A DNA stretch of 64,000 bases from Cymodocea nodosa (taxonomy: Eukaryota > Streptophyta > Magnoliopsida > Alismatales > Cymodoceaceae), in NCBI GenBank assembly GCA_036874045.1, contig CM072344.1, positions 9,024,501 through 9,088,500 of the forward strand, in the 5' to 3' direction. The notes beneath the pieces are model-generated. The model worked only from the letters and a program-made list of their open reading frames with translations, searched no databases and was not told where the DNA came from. The position numbers and the translations under genes were made by a program. Numbering within the stretch: position 1 is the stretch's first letter; each line of letters starts with the position of its first letter. Below are positions 45,527 to 55,528 of this stretch, piece by piece.

Positions 45527-47785
45527 TTAAGAAAAACTTTTTCTTGGTACCCAATGTTGTTGAGGACCAAGTTCATTAATCGCATATTTCTTCTTTTTGT
45601 TTAAAAATAGTTTAACATTATCATTTATATTCTTATTAGTTGTAAGTACTATTGATTTATCATTAGCTTTATACTCACATATAGCATTGTTGCTTTTACA
45701 ATCATTCTTTTTGTTTTCAGATGTAGTATAATCAAGACCAAACAGATTTTTATCAGATGTTAATTTATTTTGGTCATGCTTATACATTTCAGTAAGTTCA
45801 TACCAAGATTTTGTACTTGTATTAACATTTTCCGTACATATAAAATCTTTTTCTGCACAAGAATTTTTAGTTTTATCACATGCAGAATGAGTAATTGGTC
45901 TAATACCAGTGTATTGAATTACATGCTCAGGTTTCTGAATTTTCAGTTTATTACAATTGTCTGAAATTTTAGAAACATTAGAAACTGAATTTCTAGAACA
46001 AGAAACAAGATTTTTAGAAACATTTATAGTCATGTTAGAAGTATAATTTGACAAATCACATTGATTTATATTATTACTACATGATTCGTCCTTTGAAGTA
46101 CCTACTTCTACATATTTATTACCTTGTTTCATAATAAAAGGAATTTTAGTCTTAGATTTACTTGAACTACAACTAATAAATCCTTTATTGGTTTGAGATT
46201 CAGGATATTCAGGATAATCAAATCCTAAGCCAAATTTATAAGACACCGCAGGGGTACTAGTTAGTTTGTCTAACTTAGTTTGACTTAAATTCCATTTCTC
46301 AATGGTGGAATTTAAATCTCTCTCTCTCAGTTTTAATTTATCTATCTCTAATTCAAGTTCATTTATATTGTTTCTCAACATTTCATTTTCAGATTCTATC
46401 TTTAATTTTTCAGCATTTATATTTTGTATTTGTTCATGCGAGATACATTCATTAAATCTAAATTTTTGCAAATCTCTAGCATGATTTTCATTATTACATT
46501 TAAACTTTTCTAATGTAGTAGACAGGAAACAATTTTCTTCTTCCATAATAGATGAAGATTTTCTAATATTCTTATTTTCTAGTTTACATATTTTAAGATT
46601 TTGTAGTAATGCATGATAAGCACATAATAATTCATCAAAGTTGAAATCTGAATGACTTTCAGGATCAGATATTACCTCAGACTCATCTGCCATGAAGCAC
46701 ACATGAGCAACGTCTTCTAACTCTTGTTCTCCTTCTGAATGTGAAGATTTTGATGCTGATTCCTCAAATTCAGACTCTTCAGACGTGTCATCCCAAGTGA
46801 CCTTCAAAGCCTTTTTCTTGTAAAACTTTTTCTGAGTTTTCTAAGCCGTCTTCTTCTGATTTGTCCTACTTTGCTTTTCATTTTTCCTTATAGGGCAATC
46901 TGGAGAAAGATGTCTAGGTTTCTTACAATTGTAACATACATACTTTCTGGATGAAGAATTCTTGTCATTTAGTGATTTTGATGTTGAGGGTTTATCATTC
47001 TTGTTCCTTTGCTATTTCCTAGCTTTTCATGCTTTCTTGAATTTCCTAGTCAGCAAGATCAAATCCTCATCAGAATCGGTAGATATATCAGAACCTGAAT
47101 TAATTTCGAAGGCTATTTCTTTCTTCATTTTTGGTTTGTTATGACTCAGTGATTCATTTAATTGAACTTCATAAGCTGTTAAGTTTCCTATATGTTCATT
47201 CATGGTATAAACATTTAAATCTTGTGATTCCTCAATTGAAGTTACTTTCTGAGACCATTTGGAACTTAGGGATCTGAGAATTTTCCTCACCAAATCCTTC
47301 TGTTCAAAATTCTTTCCTAAACATTTTAAAGAGTTTATGATATCAAGAAATCTGGAAAACATCTCAGAAATATTTTCGTCTTCATGCATCCTAAAGAGTT
47401 CATACTTATCAATCAACATGTTTATTTTAGTCTCTTTAACTTGAGAAGTACCTTCATGTGAAACTTCTAATGCATGCCACACCTCATAAGCAGATTTATA
47501 TGCCGACACTTTATTGAACTGTTCATAACTCAATGCACAAAATAAAATATTTAAGCCCTTAGCATTCAAAGTTTCATTTTCTTTTTCAGTAATTGTCCAA
47601 GTATTATAAGGAGTACTTAACGGAGTATATGGTTTAGAAATCATGAACCACAACTTATGATCTATACTTTGAAGAAAAATAGTCATCCTATATTTCCAAT
47701 ATTCAAAATCTATTCCATCAAATAAAGGAGGATGATTAAGATTTTGGCCTTCATATAAAGAAAAATTATCATTTCCAATAGCCAT
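45527..47785 (-). pseudogene. Copia A3 gag
   Basis: 752 codons in one frame from MAIGNDNFSLYEGQ. Domains: UBN2-type gag domain (PPLFDGIDFEYWKYRM, EGTSQVKETKINMLIDKYE), a CCHC knuckle with all four ligands at about 46940-46899 (CYNCKKPRHLSPDC), an acidic stretch (WDDTSEESEFEE), a long coiled coil (about 46600-46260) and a Ser/Asn/Cys-rich tail ending HWVPRKSFS. Stops occur only at about 47027 and near 46840-46990, around the knuckle. The TAA at 45527 is followed in frame by a TAG four codons later and then by protease, as in A1. Confidence 0.88.
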
Positions 47786-47970
47786 CTTACCTTAGACTTT
47801 TCAACCTATTTGATTTTAAACAGTCTAAAAGCTTTAAAACAACTTGAGCCTTAAATCAAGAAAGTTAAACGTATGCTCAGATATTAATTTCTGTTTAAAA
47901 ACAAGGAAGGTAGAATAAGCAATGATATTAAATAAGTTGGTATAGATTTTATATCAAAGATTATTAACAA
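47786..47970 (-). other. A3 leader between primer site and gag
   Basis: Untranslated leader. Its gag-proximal part (about 47790-47915) matches 1871-1999 of A1, which places the A1 break about 55 bases after its primer site. On the minus strand GTAAGATGG is the context of the gag ATG. Confidence 0.7.
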
Positions 47971-47983
47971 AGCTCTGATACCA
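47971..47983 (-). other. Primer-binding site of A3
   Basis: Minus-strand TGGTATCAGAGCT, two bases inside the 5' LTR. It is complementary to the 3' end of initiator tRNA-Met. Confidence 0.95.
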
Positions 47984-47985
47984 CT

Positions 47986-49739
47986 TGTAGAATCGTATGG
48001 CTACACAAGAGGGGGGTGAATTGTGTATTTTTAATATTTTCTGAAATATAATTGAAACTTTAAATCTCAAAAAACAAGTCGAGACAGTGTTTTCATAAAA
48101 TCATTTTTATTCAAGGTTTCAATTACAATATACAATTCAATTCTCCTCAGAAATTGTAGATGCAATTATATCTCGATACCATGTATCATCTAAACAATTT
48201 CATAACTACAAATAGAGAAAACTAATTTGCGAAATTTAAAACATTTCTCCCTATTTGAGATCTTTCTTCTTGTTCTTTCTTCTTCTTCAGCAATTCTTCA
48301 ATGACGAATATCTTGTCTTTCTCTACTTCACTGAATTTGCTTTCTTATGATACTTCAACTCTTCAACAACATAAATCTGACCTTTTTTGCTTCACTGAAT
48401 TTTCTTCCACTTGAGAGATTTTGCCCAAAGAGGTGTTTTTGATACTTGAAAAAGATTTTTCTTTTGGTGTGTAGGGATGGTTTGATCCTTGAAAAGATTT
48501 TTCTTTTTGTGTGCAAGGATGGTTTGATCAATGAGAACTCTATGCCTTTTATACTATATCTTCATTTCATGCATATCCTCCACATTTAATCACTACTAGT
48601 TTTCCACTTCTCCACGTCTTTTCTTTTTCCTTCATCGAAACACACACGTTCCAACCCACGTTTATATTTCAAATTTTCCTTTAATCATCAATCTTGAATC
48701 TCTGAAAAATTTCCTGCAAAATAAACTTTCTCGTCCAAAAGTTTTTCATCAGTGTAATAAGAAGTCGTTACTTTAATGTTAACTAAACAAGTAACACAAG
48801 TATATATATATAACTTAATGTTTCTAACTTAACGAGTTCACCATATGCCATTTCACGTGACAAGTACTATAGCTAACTCAATGAACTAAGTCCGTGGTGT
48901 TATGCTATCTCAACGAACCAGCTTAACCTTTCTTTCAAAAGGTTAAATGATAACTCACAGAAAACAGTTTAAGTTTCGGATAGTTACGGATGTAAGTCAC
49001 CGAAAAAATCTTTATATGATAAAACTAGTGAGACACGTGTCAAGACCTGAAAACATGACTTAAGTTACCTTTCGGATAGTTACGACTGTAAGTCTCCGAA
49101 AAACTTTAACTCACTGATTCAGTAATAAACAAATGTTTTTATAATAAGAATTTTACCATGTGCAAAAATAACAACTTAAGTTTATAACGCTAACCTAACA
49201 CATTGCCTTAGTGTTCAATATAGCAACTCAACGCGTTTAGTTATGTTAACTTAACGAGTTAAACATGTGCACCTCACGTGATACAATACAACATTCGTAA
49301 CTTATAATTTCACCACGTGTATAACACTAACTTAACGAGTTCGTCTCTTCTTTTACTCACTAACTTAACGAGTTATCACGTGACCTATTTTAACCTTTAA
49401 GCATTTAACTTAACAAGTTCTCACGTGGCCTCTATACAAACAAAACTCTAACTTAACGAGTTGTCTAAACGTGCACTGTTCATGATACAGAAGATATAAC
49501 TTTAAAACATATCATGCTTTTCAATAAAACCACACGTTAACTTAACGTTTAGCTAAATGACAAATTAATGCAACGAAATGACTAATTATTAACTTCAGAT
49601 CCAATACAAACAAGTATTTATATCAGTAAGTTTTTTCTGTATTAATTGATGATTTTAATTTCTTTTCACAAGCAATAGTAATTGAGCAAATATGATTATT
49701 TTCATTCAGCACACATCATCAAAACGAAAATACTCAACA
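47986..49739 (-). repeat. 5' LTR of Copia A3
   Basis: 1,754 bases, collinear with 37411-39164 without length change. It ends TGTAG at 47986 (minus-strand ...CGATTCTACA, one change from the consensus CGATCCTACA). The motif array is at about 48830-49460. Confidence 0.93.
48545..48553 (-). promoter_or_regulatory. TATA box in the A3 5' LTR
   Basis: Reads TATAAAAGG on the minus strand; probable promoter of A3. Confidence 0.7.
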
Positions 49740-50569
49740 CAAATCCATCAAGTGCAAAATGGCATCTTGGTCAACCAAGAGAAATACTGTAAAGAGATGC
49801 TAAAGAAATTTGGTTATGAAAACATCAAATCTGCAAATACTCCAATGAGCTCAAGCACTAAACTTGAAATGAATGATTCAAGTGTTGCAGTAGATTAAAA
49901 GAAATATAGAGGCATGATTGGATCCCTGTTATATCTTTCAGCAAGCAGGCCAGATATTGTGTTCAATGTATGCTTGTGTGCTAGATTTCAAGCATCACCC
50001 AAGGAATCTCATTTGAAATCAGTCAAAAGAATTTTCAAATATCTACAAGGCACCAAAGCTTTCAGATTATTCTACTCAGTTGACAGTAATCTAATATTAA
50101 CAGGCTATAGTGATGCAGATTATGCAAGTAGCAGATCTGACAAAAAAAGTACTAGTGGCACATGCCAACTACTTGGAAATTCATTAATCTCCTGGTTCAG
50201 TAGGAAACAAAACTGTATTGCATTATCTATTACTGAAGTCGAATATATTGCAGCAGGTCTGTGCTGTGCTCAAATTCTTTGGATGCAACAAACCTTAGCA
50301 GACTACAAACTGAAAATTCAGAATACAGTTATATTTTGTGATAACAACAGTGCAATAAGCTTATCAAAGAATACAGTACTTCATTCTAGAGCCAAGCATA
50401 TAGAGATTAGATACCACTTTCTGAGAGATCATGTGGAAAAAGGGAATATCTCACTCAAGTTTGTTCCAATAGAAAATCAACTTGTAGATATTTCACAAAA
50501 CCCTTAAATGAATCAACCTTTAATCATATTAGAAGAAATCTAGGCATATGTTCATTTCATGATCTATAA
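49740..50569 (+). pseudogene. Copia-B pol, second part (end of RT, RNase H)
   Basis: Continues the RT frame after A3 (NGILVNQEKYCKEMLKKFG), through YRGMIGSLLYLSASRPDI, into RNase H (GYSDADYASSRSDKKSTSGTCQLLGNSLISWF; VEYIAAGLCCAQILW; AKHIEIRYHFLRDHV). TAA near 49896 stands where Gln is expected (VDQKKYRG). One base is missing near 50490 (QLVDISQNP for the usual QLADIFTKPL). The protein would end HDL with TAA at 50567-50569. The first bases repeat the CAAAT duplication of A3. Confidence 0.9.
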
Positions 50570-51025
50570 ATGCTTTCATTTATTATTCCTCAAGCTCACC
50601 ATATGGGAGCTTGCTTTCTACTAACATGTACTCGTGTAGGACATATTAGATATTAGTCTTACAGTTGTACATATATCAGTCACCTTTTTTATATAATGAC
50701 AAAAAGTGGGAGAAGAATAAGGAAATTGGAAAAGAATATGGAAATGGAAATTGGAAAAGAATATGGAAATGGAAATTGGAAAAGAATATGGAAAACTTAT
50801 AGTATTTCTAGCATAGATAGAAGGAGAAGTATTAAAAGGGGGAAGAAAATCCCAACACATAGATAGGGGGAGAAGACAACACTCAGTCAAGGGGAGGAAT
50901 TTTTTTTCTCTTCATTATATTCCTTGTAAGTCGTTGCCTTACTTAGTTTCTATGTGACTAAATGTATAGAAACAACCTAGGGAGTGAAATACATGTAAAT
51001 AAATGTAAAGGATTTTGTCATTATC
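50570..51025 (+). other. Copia-B 3' noncoding region
   Basis: No gene. It has several purine tracts (about 50838-50848, 50867-50875, 50890-50898) and a 25-base tandem repeat (listed separately) before the true polypurine tract. Confidence 0.65.
50721..50795 (+). repeat. Tandem repeat, three units of 25 bases
   Basis: Unit starts GGAAATTGGAAAAGAATATG at 50721, 50746 and 50771; the third unit is cut slightly short. It is purine-only apart from T and lies in the Copia-B 3' region. Confidence 0.85.
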
Positions 51026-51039
51026 AAAAAGGGGGAGAT
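51026..51039 (+). other. Polypurine tract of Copia-B
   Basis: AAAAAGGGGGAGAT directly against TGTTAGAACTC of the 3' LTR. It is the same sequence as the Copia-A tract. Confidence 0.9.
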
Positions 51040-52488
51040 TGTTAGAACTCTAGTATTTTGATAATGCAAAAACCTGTGTGAGGAAATATATTGTATTTCA
51101 CAATGAAGATAGTGCAGCTAAAGTTCAGAAGGTAGATAAATAGAATCAGGTAGTTTAGAATTTACTACTATAAAGCTATAAGAAAATCGGATAGTTACCA
51201 AGCCAAGTATCTAGAAGAAAGTTAATTTTCGATAGGTTACAAGGTTAAGTATCCAAAGAGTAAAGTAGTAGAAATACCATCAGACAGTTAGAATGATAAC
51301 TATCCGAATTTACAAAGCCTTCGGAGAGTTAAATGATCAGACAATTAAGGAAGATTGAATGATCAAAGAGTTAAGGAATTAATTATCTGCAAGCTAAGGG
51401 ATTTTTCGGTAAGTTAGAAAAGCTAACTATTCGAAACTTAAGTCATTCAATTACCTACATGCAGAAATCCAGAACAAAAAACTCAAGTGATTTTTCAATG
51501 AGTTAGAATGCTAACTATCCGAAAAATAGGAATTTTCGGTGACTTATAGGTATAACCATCCAAAACTTAAGTCAGTCTATTATGCACATGCTAAATTAGA
51601 TAAAGCAGTCAGAATTTTAATGAAGGATTTCAGAGGGTTACTGTAGCTAACTATCCCATAAGTTAAATAATAGTTCGGTAAGTTACAGCTACAAGTATTC
51701 GATTGAATGACAACTCATTGTACGACCTGAAATCCTACATAGCAGAAAGACATAAGTGGTTTTTCGGTGAGTTAAAGATGGTCTTCAGTGAGTTACACAT
51801 ATAACCATCCGAAAATCTAAGGAAATCGGAAGGTTGCTTACTGAACATCAGATAGAATGGTAACTTACTATTTTTGGGACTGCTACATATCTAGTATAGT
51901 AGAAAACATCCGTTGGAAGTAAATATGTTCGTTATACTTCTTGGTATATATATGAGAAGTAAAGAGAAGAAAAGAGATAGAGAAAACGAATATATCATAC
52001 TGTGAGCTACACAAAAATTCCATATACACTCTCAAGGCAGCAACATTCAAGAATACTCTTCAAGAGTCACTGCAATAGAAAAGATCCCTGTGCACAAACT
52101 CTGATAGAAAGTTCAAGCTGTTGGTTCGTGAGTTTCAACTAGAAAACTCATTGTTGGTTGAGAGCTTTAACCTAAAAGCTCGAAGACAGGTTGGTTGTTG
52201 AGCTTATACCTAAAAGCTCTAAGTGTTGTTTCTTGCTTCAACCTGAAAGCAAGTATTGTAAGTACTTGACTACTTAGTGAAGCCCAAGTGTATCTTGGGG
52301 GTGGACTAGCCAAGTTGGTGAACCACCTAAAAATTGTTGTGTGTTCCTTTCTTCTTATTGTTGTGCATCGTCTTTAATTTAGTTCTACACTCTGTTTAAT
52401 AGAATCAGTTGATTCTAAATTAAGATAAGTAACAAATTACACACCTTCACCATTCACTCCCCCTCTAGTGAGCCTATCGATCCTCACA
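51040..52488 (+). repeat. 3' LTR of Copia-B
   Basis: 1,449 bases. It matches 32152-33558 with scattered transitions and one extra stretch of about 42 bases (about 51361-51402) inside the palindrome array (51187-51815). It ends ATCCTCACA, followed by the AGTAG duplication. Confidence 0.92.
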
Positions 52489-52493
52489 AGTAG

Positions 52494-52549
52494 CTATGTT
52501 AATTTTGTCTCTGTTAAATTTTTGTTTATGTTATACAGAATCACAATAG
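52494..52549 (+). promoter_or_regulatory. Leader of the F-box gene with possible splice acceptor
   Basis: A T-rich run ends in TTATACAG at 52538, eleven bases before the ATG; this resembles a plant 3' splice site. With Copia-B removed, a donor-like GTAAGT (32140) lies only about 57 bases upstream, shorter than most plant introns. A donor further upstream is the likelier partner if the site is real. Confidence 0.3.
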
Positions 52550-53641
52550 ATGGAATTGATGAAATTACCACTAGATGCACTAAGGGAAGTACTGAGTAAC
52601 CTATCAGCTAAAGATCTGTGTAGATTGTGTTGTGTATCAAAAGAAATTAAAGACTATGTTAGAGAAAAATATTTTCATGGACTACAAGCTGTAAAAATGA
52701 CTAAGATTAGATATGGATTTTTATGAAAGTCATTTAATCGTAGTTCAATCAACTATGAATATCTGAATATGGAAGAAACTACTAGAATTCCACCCAATAC
52801 ATTAGAAGGAATAGATCATATTATGGGGATAGATGAAGGATTAATTATTTACAAAACCAAACCAAGGTATGCAATTCTGTTACCTGACATTTTGATTAGA
52901 AATCCTATCACTAGATAAGAATGGAATATAGGAAGGCCTAATAGATTTGAAGTACCAACTGAAAATTGTGGGTTAGCTTTAACATTTTCTTATAAAATTT
53001 TGACCATTCATGAAAAATTGTATTACTAGAGACCAATTGGAAATTGGGATGAAGATTTATGTTTAAGTGTGTATAATTTTCTGAATAGATCTTGGACTAA
53101 AAATACTATGATATATCTAGGACTGAAAGCATTAATTAACAACATACATGTCATACTTGATGGATATATATATCTAGTCACAGATATATCAGTTGCATTT
53201 AGATCTGATTTATACATAGTAAGTATAGATAGTTATGATGATGACTTTATAGAAATATTACCTATACTGAGTGATATAGCTAAACCACCATCTGCAGAAT
53301 ATGATAAAATTCAATTAGAAATGTGGTATAATGAATATGATGATCCTACTTTATGTCTGATAAGATGGTGGGATGAATGGAGGAAATTTCAAATATGGAT
53401 TATCAAATACCTAAATGAATGGATGTGGGAAGAGGAATATATTGAAATAGATGTAGAAATAGAAATAGCTACATTATCTTGAAACAAAAAAGGATCCATG
53501 TCTGCATTTCATTTCATTAATGGAAATACACTTATATTTAGTATTGATAACATACTGCAAGTTTACAAGTTAAAAAGGAAAACGGACTGCATTAAAACAG
53601 AATTAATAGTAAGAAGAATTATGCCTAAAAAGTTTGCTTGA
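52550..53641 (+). pseudogene. Captured F-box protein gene inside Gypsy G1
   Basis: 363 codons, no intron and no frameshift, with four in-frame stops (codons 59, 123, 160, 311). The N-terminus is an F-box: LPLDALREVLSNLSAKDLCR followed by LCCVSKEIKDYV, residues about 6-40. In host proteins this binds SKP1 in SCF ubiquitin ligases. The rest fits an F-box-associated propeller-like domain: GIDEGLIIYK, LIRNPITR, VILDGYIYLVTD, LYIVSIDSYDDDFIEI, FINGNTLIFSIDN. The length suits such proteins. It lies between the element's gag and its 3' noncoding module, preceded by the element's own palindrome. I infer transduplication of a host gene into G1, later decayed. A chance ORF is unlikely given the length and layout; the exact F-box subfamily is not recognised. 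Confidence 0.75.
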
Positions 53642-55518
53642 ACTAACACATTTATTCCATTTGTTACTACTTTTCAATCATGTTCTTAAATTGTGATTCT
53701 ATGCTTTTAATGGTGGGTGTATTCTGCATTTATTTTTAGAAAAAAAAAAAGAAGAAAGAAAAATTTTAGTTTTAGTTTTATCTTATAAAAAGAAAAGAAA
53801 AGAAAAACAAAATATCAATCCAGTTTGTTGGTATTTATACTGGGAAACCAACTGGCTTGCTTGTGAGCCACCAAAGGCATAGGAGCTTGGGTTCCACACA
53901 AGACACTGATTTAATAAGTTATGTTTTGTTATTTTGTTATATATTTTGCTTTTATTTATGAATGGAAAGTTTTTCAGAATCAAAAATCGGAAGATATGGA
54001 AGGAGATACAAAAGAAAAAGGTATGTAATTGATTACTTATCCTGAATTTACATTTAAACTCAGTTCATGGAGTTATTCATTAACTCAACAAACTAAGTTT
54101 GTTGAGTTTGGTGCTAAGTCAATGAAACAATATTTCTGCCTGCTAGCATTTACTGTATTTACTGTAAAATCTTTTACATTGAGGATAATGCAAAATGTAG
54201 GTATGGGGGGAGGTAATTTGATTAAAATCTAAGTAATTTTGTTAATTAGAGGAATTAGAATGGTGCTACAAAGTTTTGTGGAAATTAAAAATCTTTTTTT
54301 ATGAATTTGTTGTAACTATCCGATAATTGAGACTGTAAAATTTTTAAGAACTATAACTGCTTTAATGTTATATTTAGAATCTTATATAAGATACTACAAA
54401 TATTACTATTAATACAAATCTAGATACAGTATCTTATGTTTTTGCTGAATTTTATGAGTTTAACAGTTTCACAATTTTAAAAAGAAAACATAATGCTTAA
54501 TTGAAACTCAGTAAATTATCTGAAATCCTAAAAGAGTTGAAATGTTGATTTTTGGATTAAATGAAATGCATATGATCAAAGATACATTTAATTTGATTGA
54601 CTAAACTTGTAGAATGATTTATGTGTAAATCTTATTAAACTATAGAAAAGTATGAGCTTATTGATATGGATTCATATTTTCAGTAAATAATAAAAGCAGG
54701 ACTATACGAGATTTGTGTTTTATTGCATCTGTATTAATGAAATAAGTATATATACTATGTTGAAAAGAAAAAAAAGAGGAAAAAAAGTGAAAAACTTTGA
54801 GAGTTTATTGACTTGTTTGATCATGAGCCTTTTGTACTTGAGCAGATAGGTATGTAAAGATTGTTGACCTAAAAAAGGACTCTTTAAATCTGGCAACCTA
54901 AGATCTTGATCAGATATGGGATTATTGACTAAAAGCTCGATACATGGGTACACTAGAAAGCTCTTGTATGATTCAAGCTTTTCAAATTAACTTTTAAAGT
55001 ACAAATATGCATATACTGTTCTGAAAAGATAAAAGTGTTTTGTGAAATACAGAAATCTTTTGAATTAAGTATACTTTATGTTATCTAAGATTATTGAAGT
55101 ATGAATGTAGAATAGACTTTTGAAGTTGTTTATTAGAGATACACTTCATTATTCTACTTGTTTTAATCATATTGAATTGGATTGTGTTTTGATTCGTATG
55201 TAGTTGAAATTTATTCTGAAAATCATATTGGAAAATTCAAGATAACAGATGTTTGAAAAGAAGAAAAAAATGATAATATAATTACCACCTATGTGGTGCT
55301 AATATATTTTGTATGTAATTTACATATGTTTTAAATATATTTGCAGGTTGAAGAGGAAAAAATAATGTTAAAATAGATTACTAAAAAATACAGAATATCT
55401 ATATAGTAATCTAATTTATGTATTCTAAAGAAGAACAAAATGAAGAATTAATTCTAGCAACTTTAGAAAGACCAACTAGTTTGATCTTAGTTTGCTAAGG
55501 GACTAGCAAAATTTAAGT
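53642..55518 (+). other. G1 3' noncoding region, including the module shared with Copia-A
   Basis: No gene is supported. A+T-rich to about 54040, with a GTTGAG-type palindrome at about 54055-54110. A purine run at 54201-54212 (ATGGGGGGAGG) resembles an internal polypurine tract. From about 54380 to 55450 the sequence matches the Copia-A pol/extra-ORF spacer (7440-8530), best at about 54790-55000. Stops occur in all frames. Confidence 0.7.
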
Positions 55519-55528
55519 ATGGGGGAAG
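55519..55528 (+). other. Polypurine tract of Gypsy G1
   Basis: ATGGGGGAAG next to the start of the 3' LTR. Confidence 0.8.

Larger units (their letters stand above)
37411..49739 (-). mobile_element. Copia-A copy 3 (A3): complete LTR pair, integrase core deleted
   Basis: A 12,329-base element on the minus strand, inserted in Copia-B RT. Both LTRs are 1,754 bases. A perfect CAAAT duplication flanks it (37406-37410 and 49740-49744). In its own direction: 5' LTR, initiator-Met primer site, gag, protease, GAG-pre-integrase, then directly RT and RNase H, spacer, extra ORF, polypurine tract, 3' LTR. The LTRs differ at about twenty places in the first 500 bases, mostly transitions. It is thus the latest event in the nest but not brand new. 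It must have moved with integrase supplied by another copy, unless the deletion came later. Confidence 0.95.
32152..52488 (+). mobile_element. Copia-B element, split by nested A3
   Basis: Ty1/copia element of about 8.0 kb without its insertion. It has two LTRs (32152-33558 and 51040-52488), an initiator-Met primer site, gag, pol and a polypurine tract, and is flanked by AGTAG at 32147-32151 and 52489-52493. It has no extra ORF. A3 is inserted in the RT region at 37410/37411. Every gene carries stops or frameshifts. Confidence 0.93.

Noticed and set aside
50721-50795. Evenly spaced repeat considered as a CRISPR-like or satellite array
   Set aside because: Only three directly adjoining 25-base units with no spacers, in a plant retrotransposon 3' region; it is a simple tandem duplication.
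32140-52538. A short intron of about 57 bases just before the F-box ATG (after removing Copia-B)
   Set aside because: Donor-like and acceptor-like sites are present, but the length is below that of most plant introns; kept only as a possible acceptor with low confidence.
52550-53641. F-box gene as an independent host gene interrupted by transposons
   Set aside because: It lies between G1 gag and the G1 3' LTR, and the two halves of A2 bracket the whole, so it arrived with G1. An earlier host locus would have to lie outside those halves.
53783-53983. Minus-strand ORF after the F-box gene
   Set aside because: Low-complexity, Phe-rich end and no recognisable domain; nothing supports it as a gene.
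54029-54232. Small plus-strand ORF before the G1 3' module
   Set aside because: Runs through a palindrome and a purine tract, has no recognisable domain and no second copy in the window to compare.
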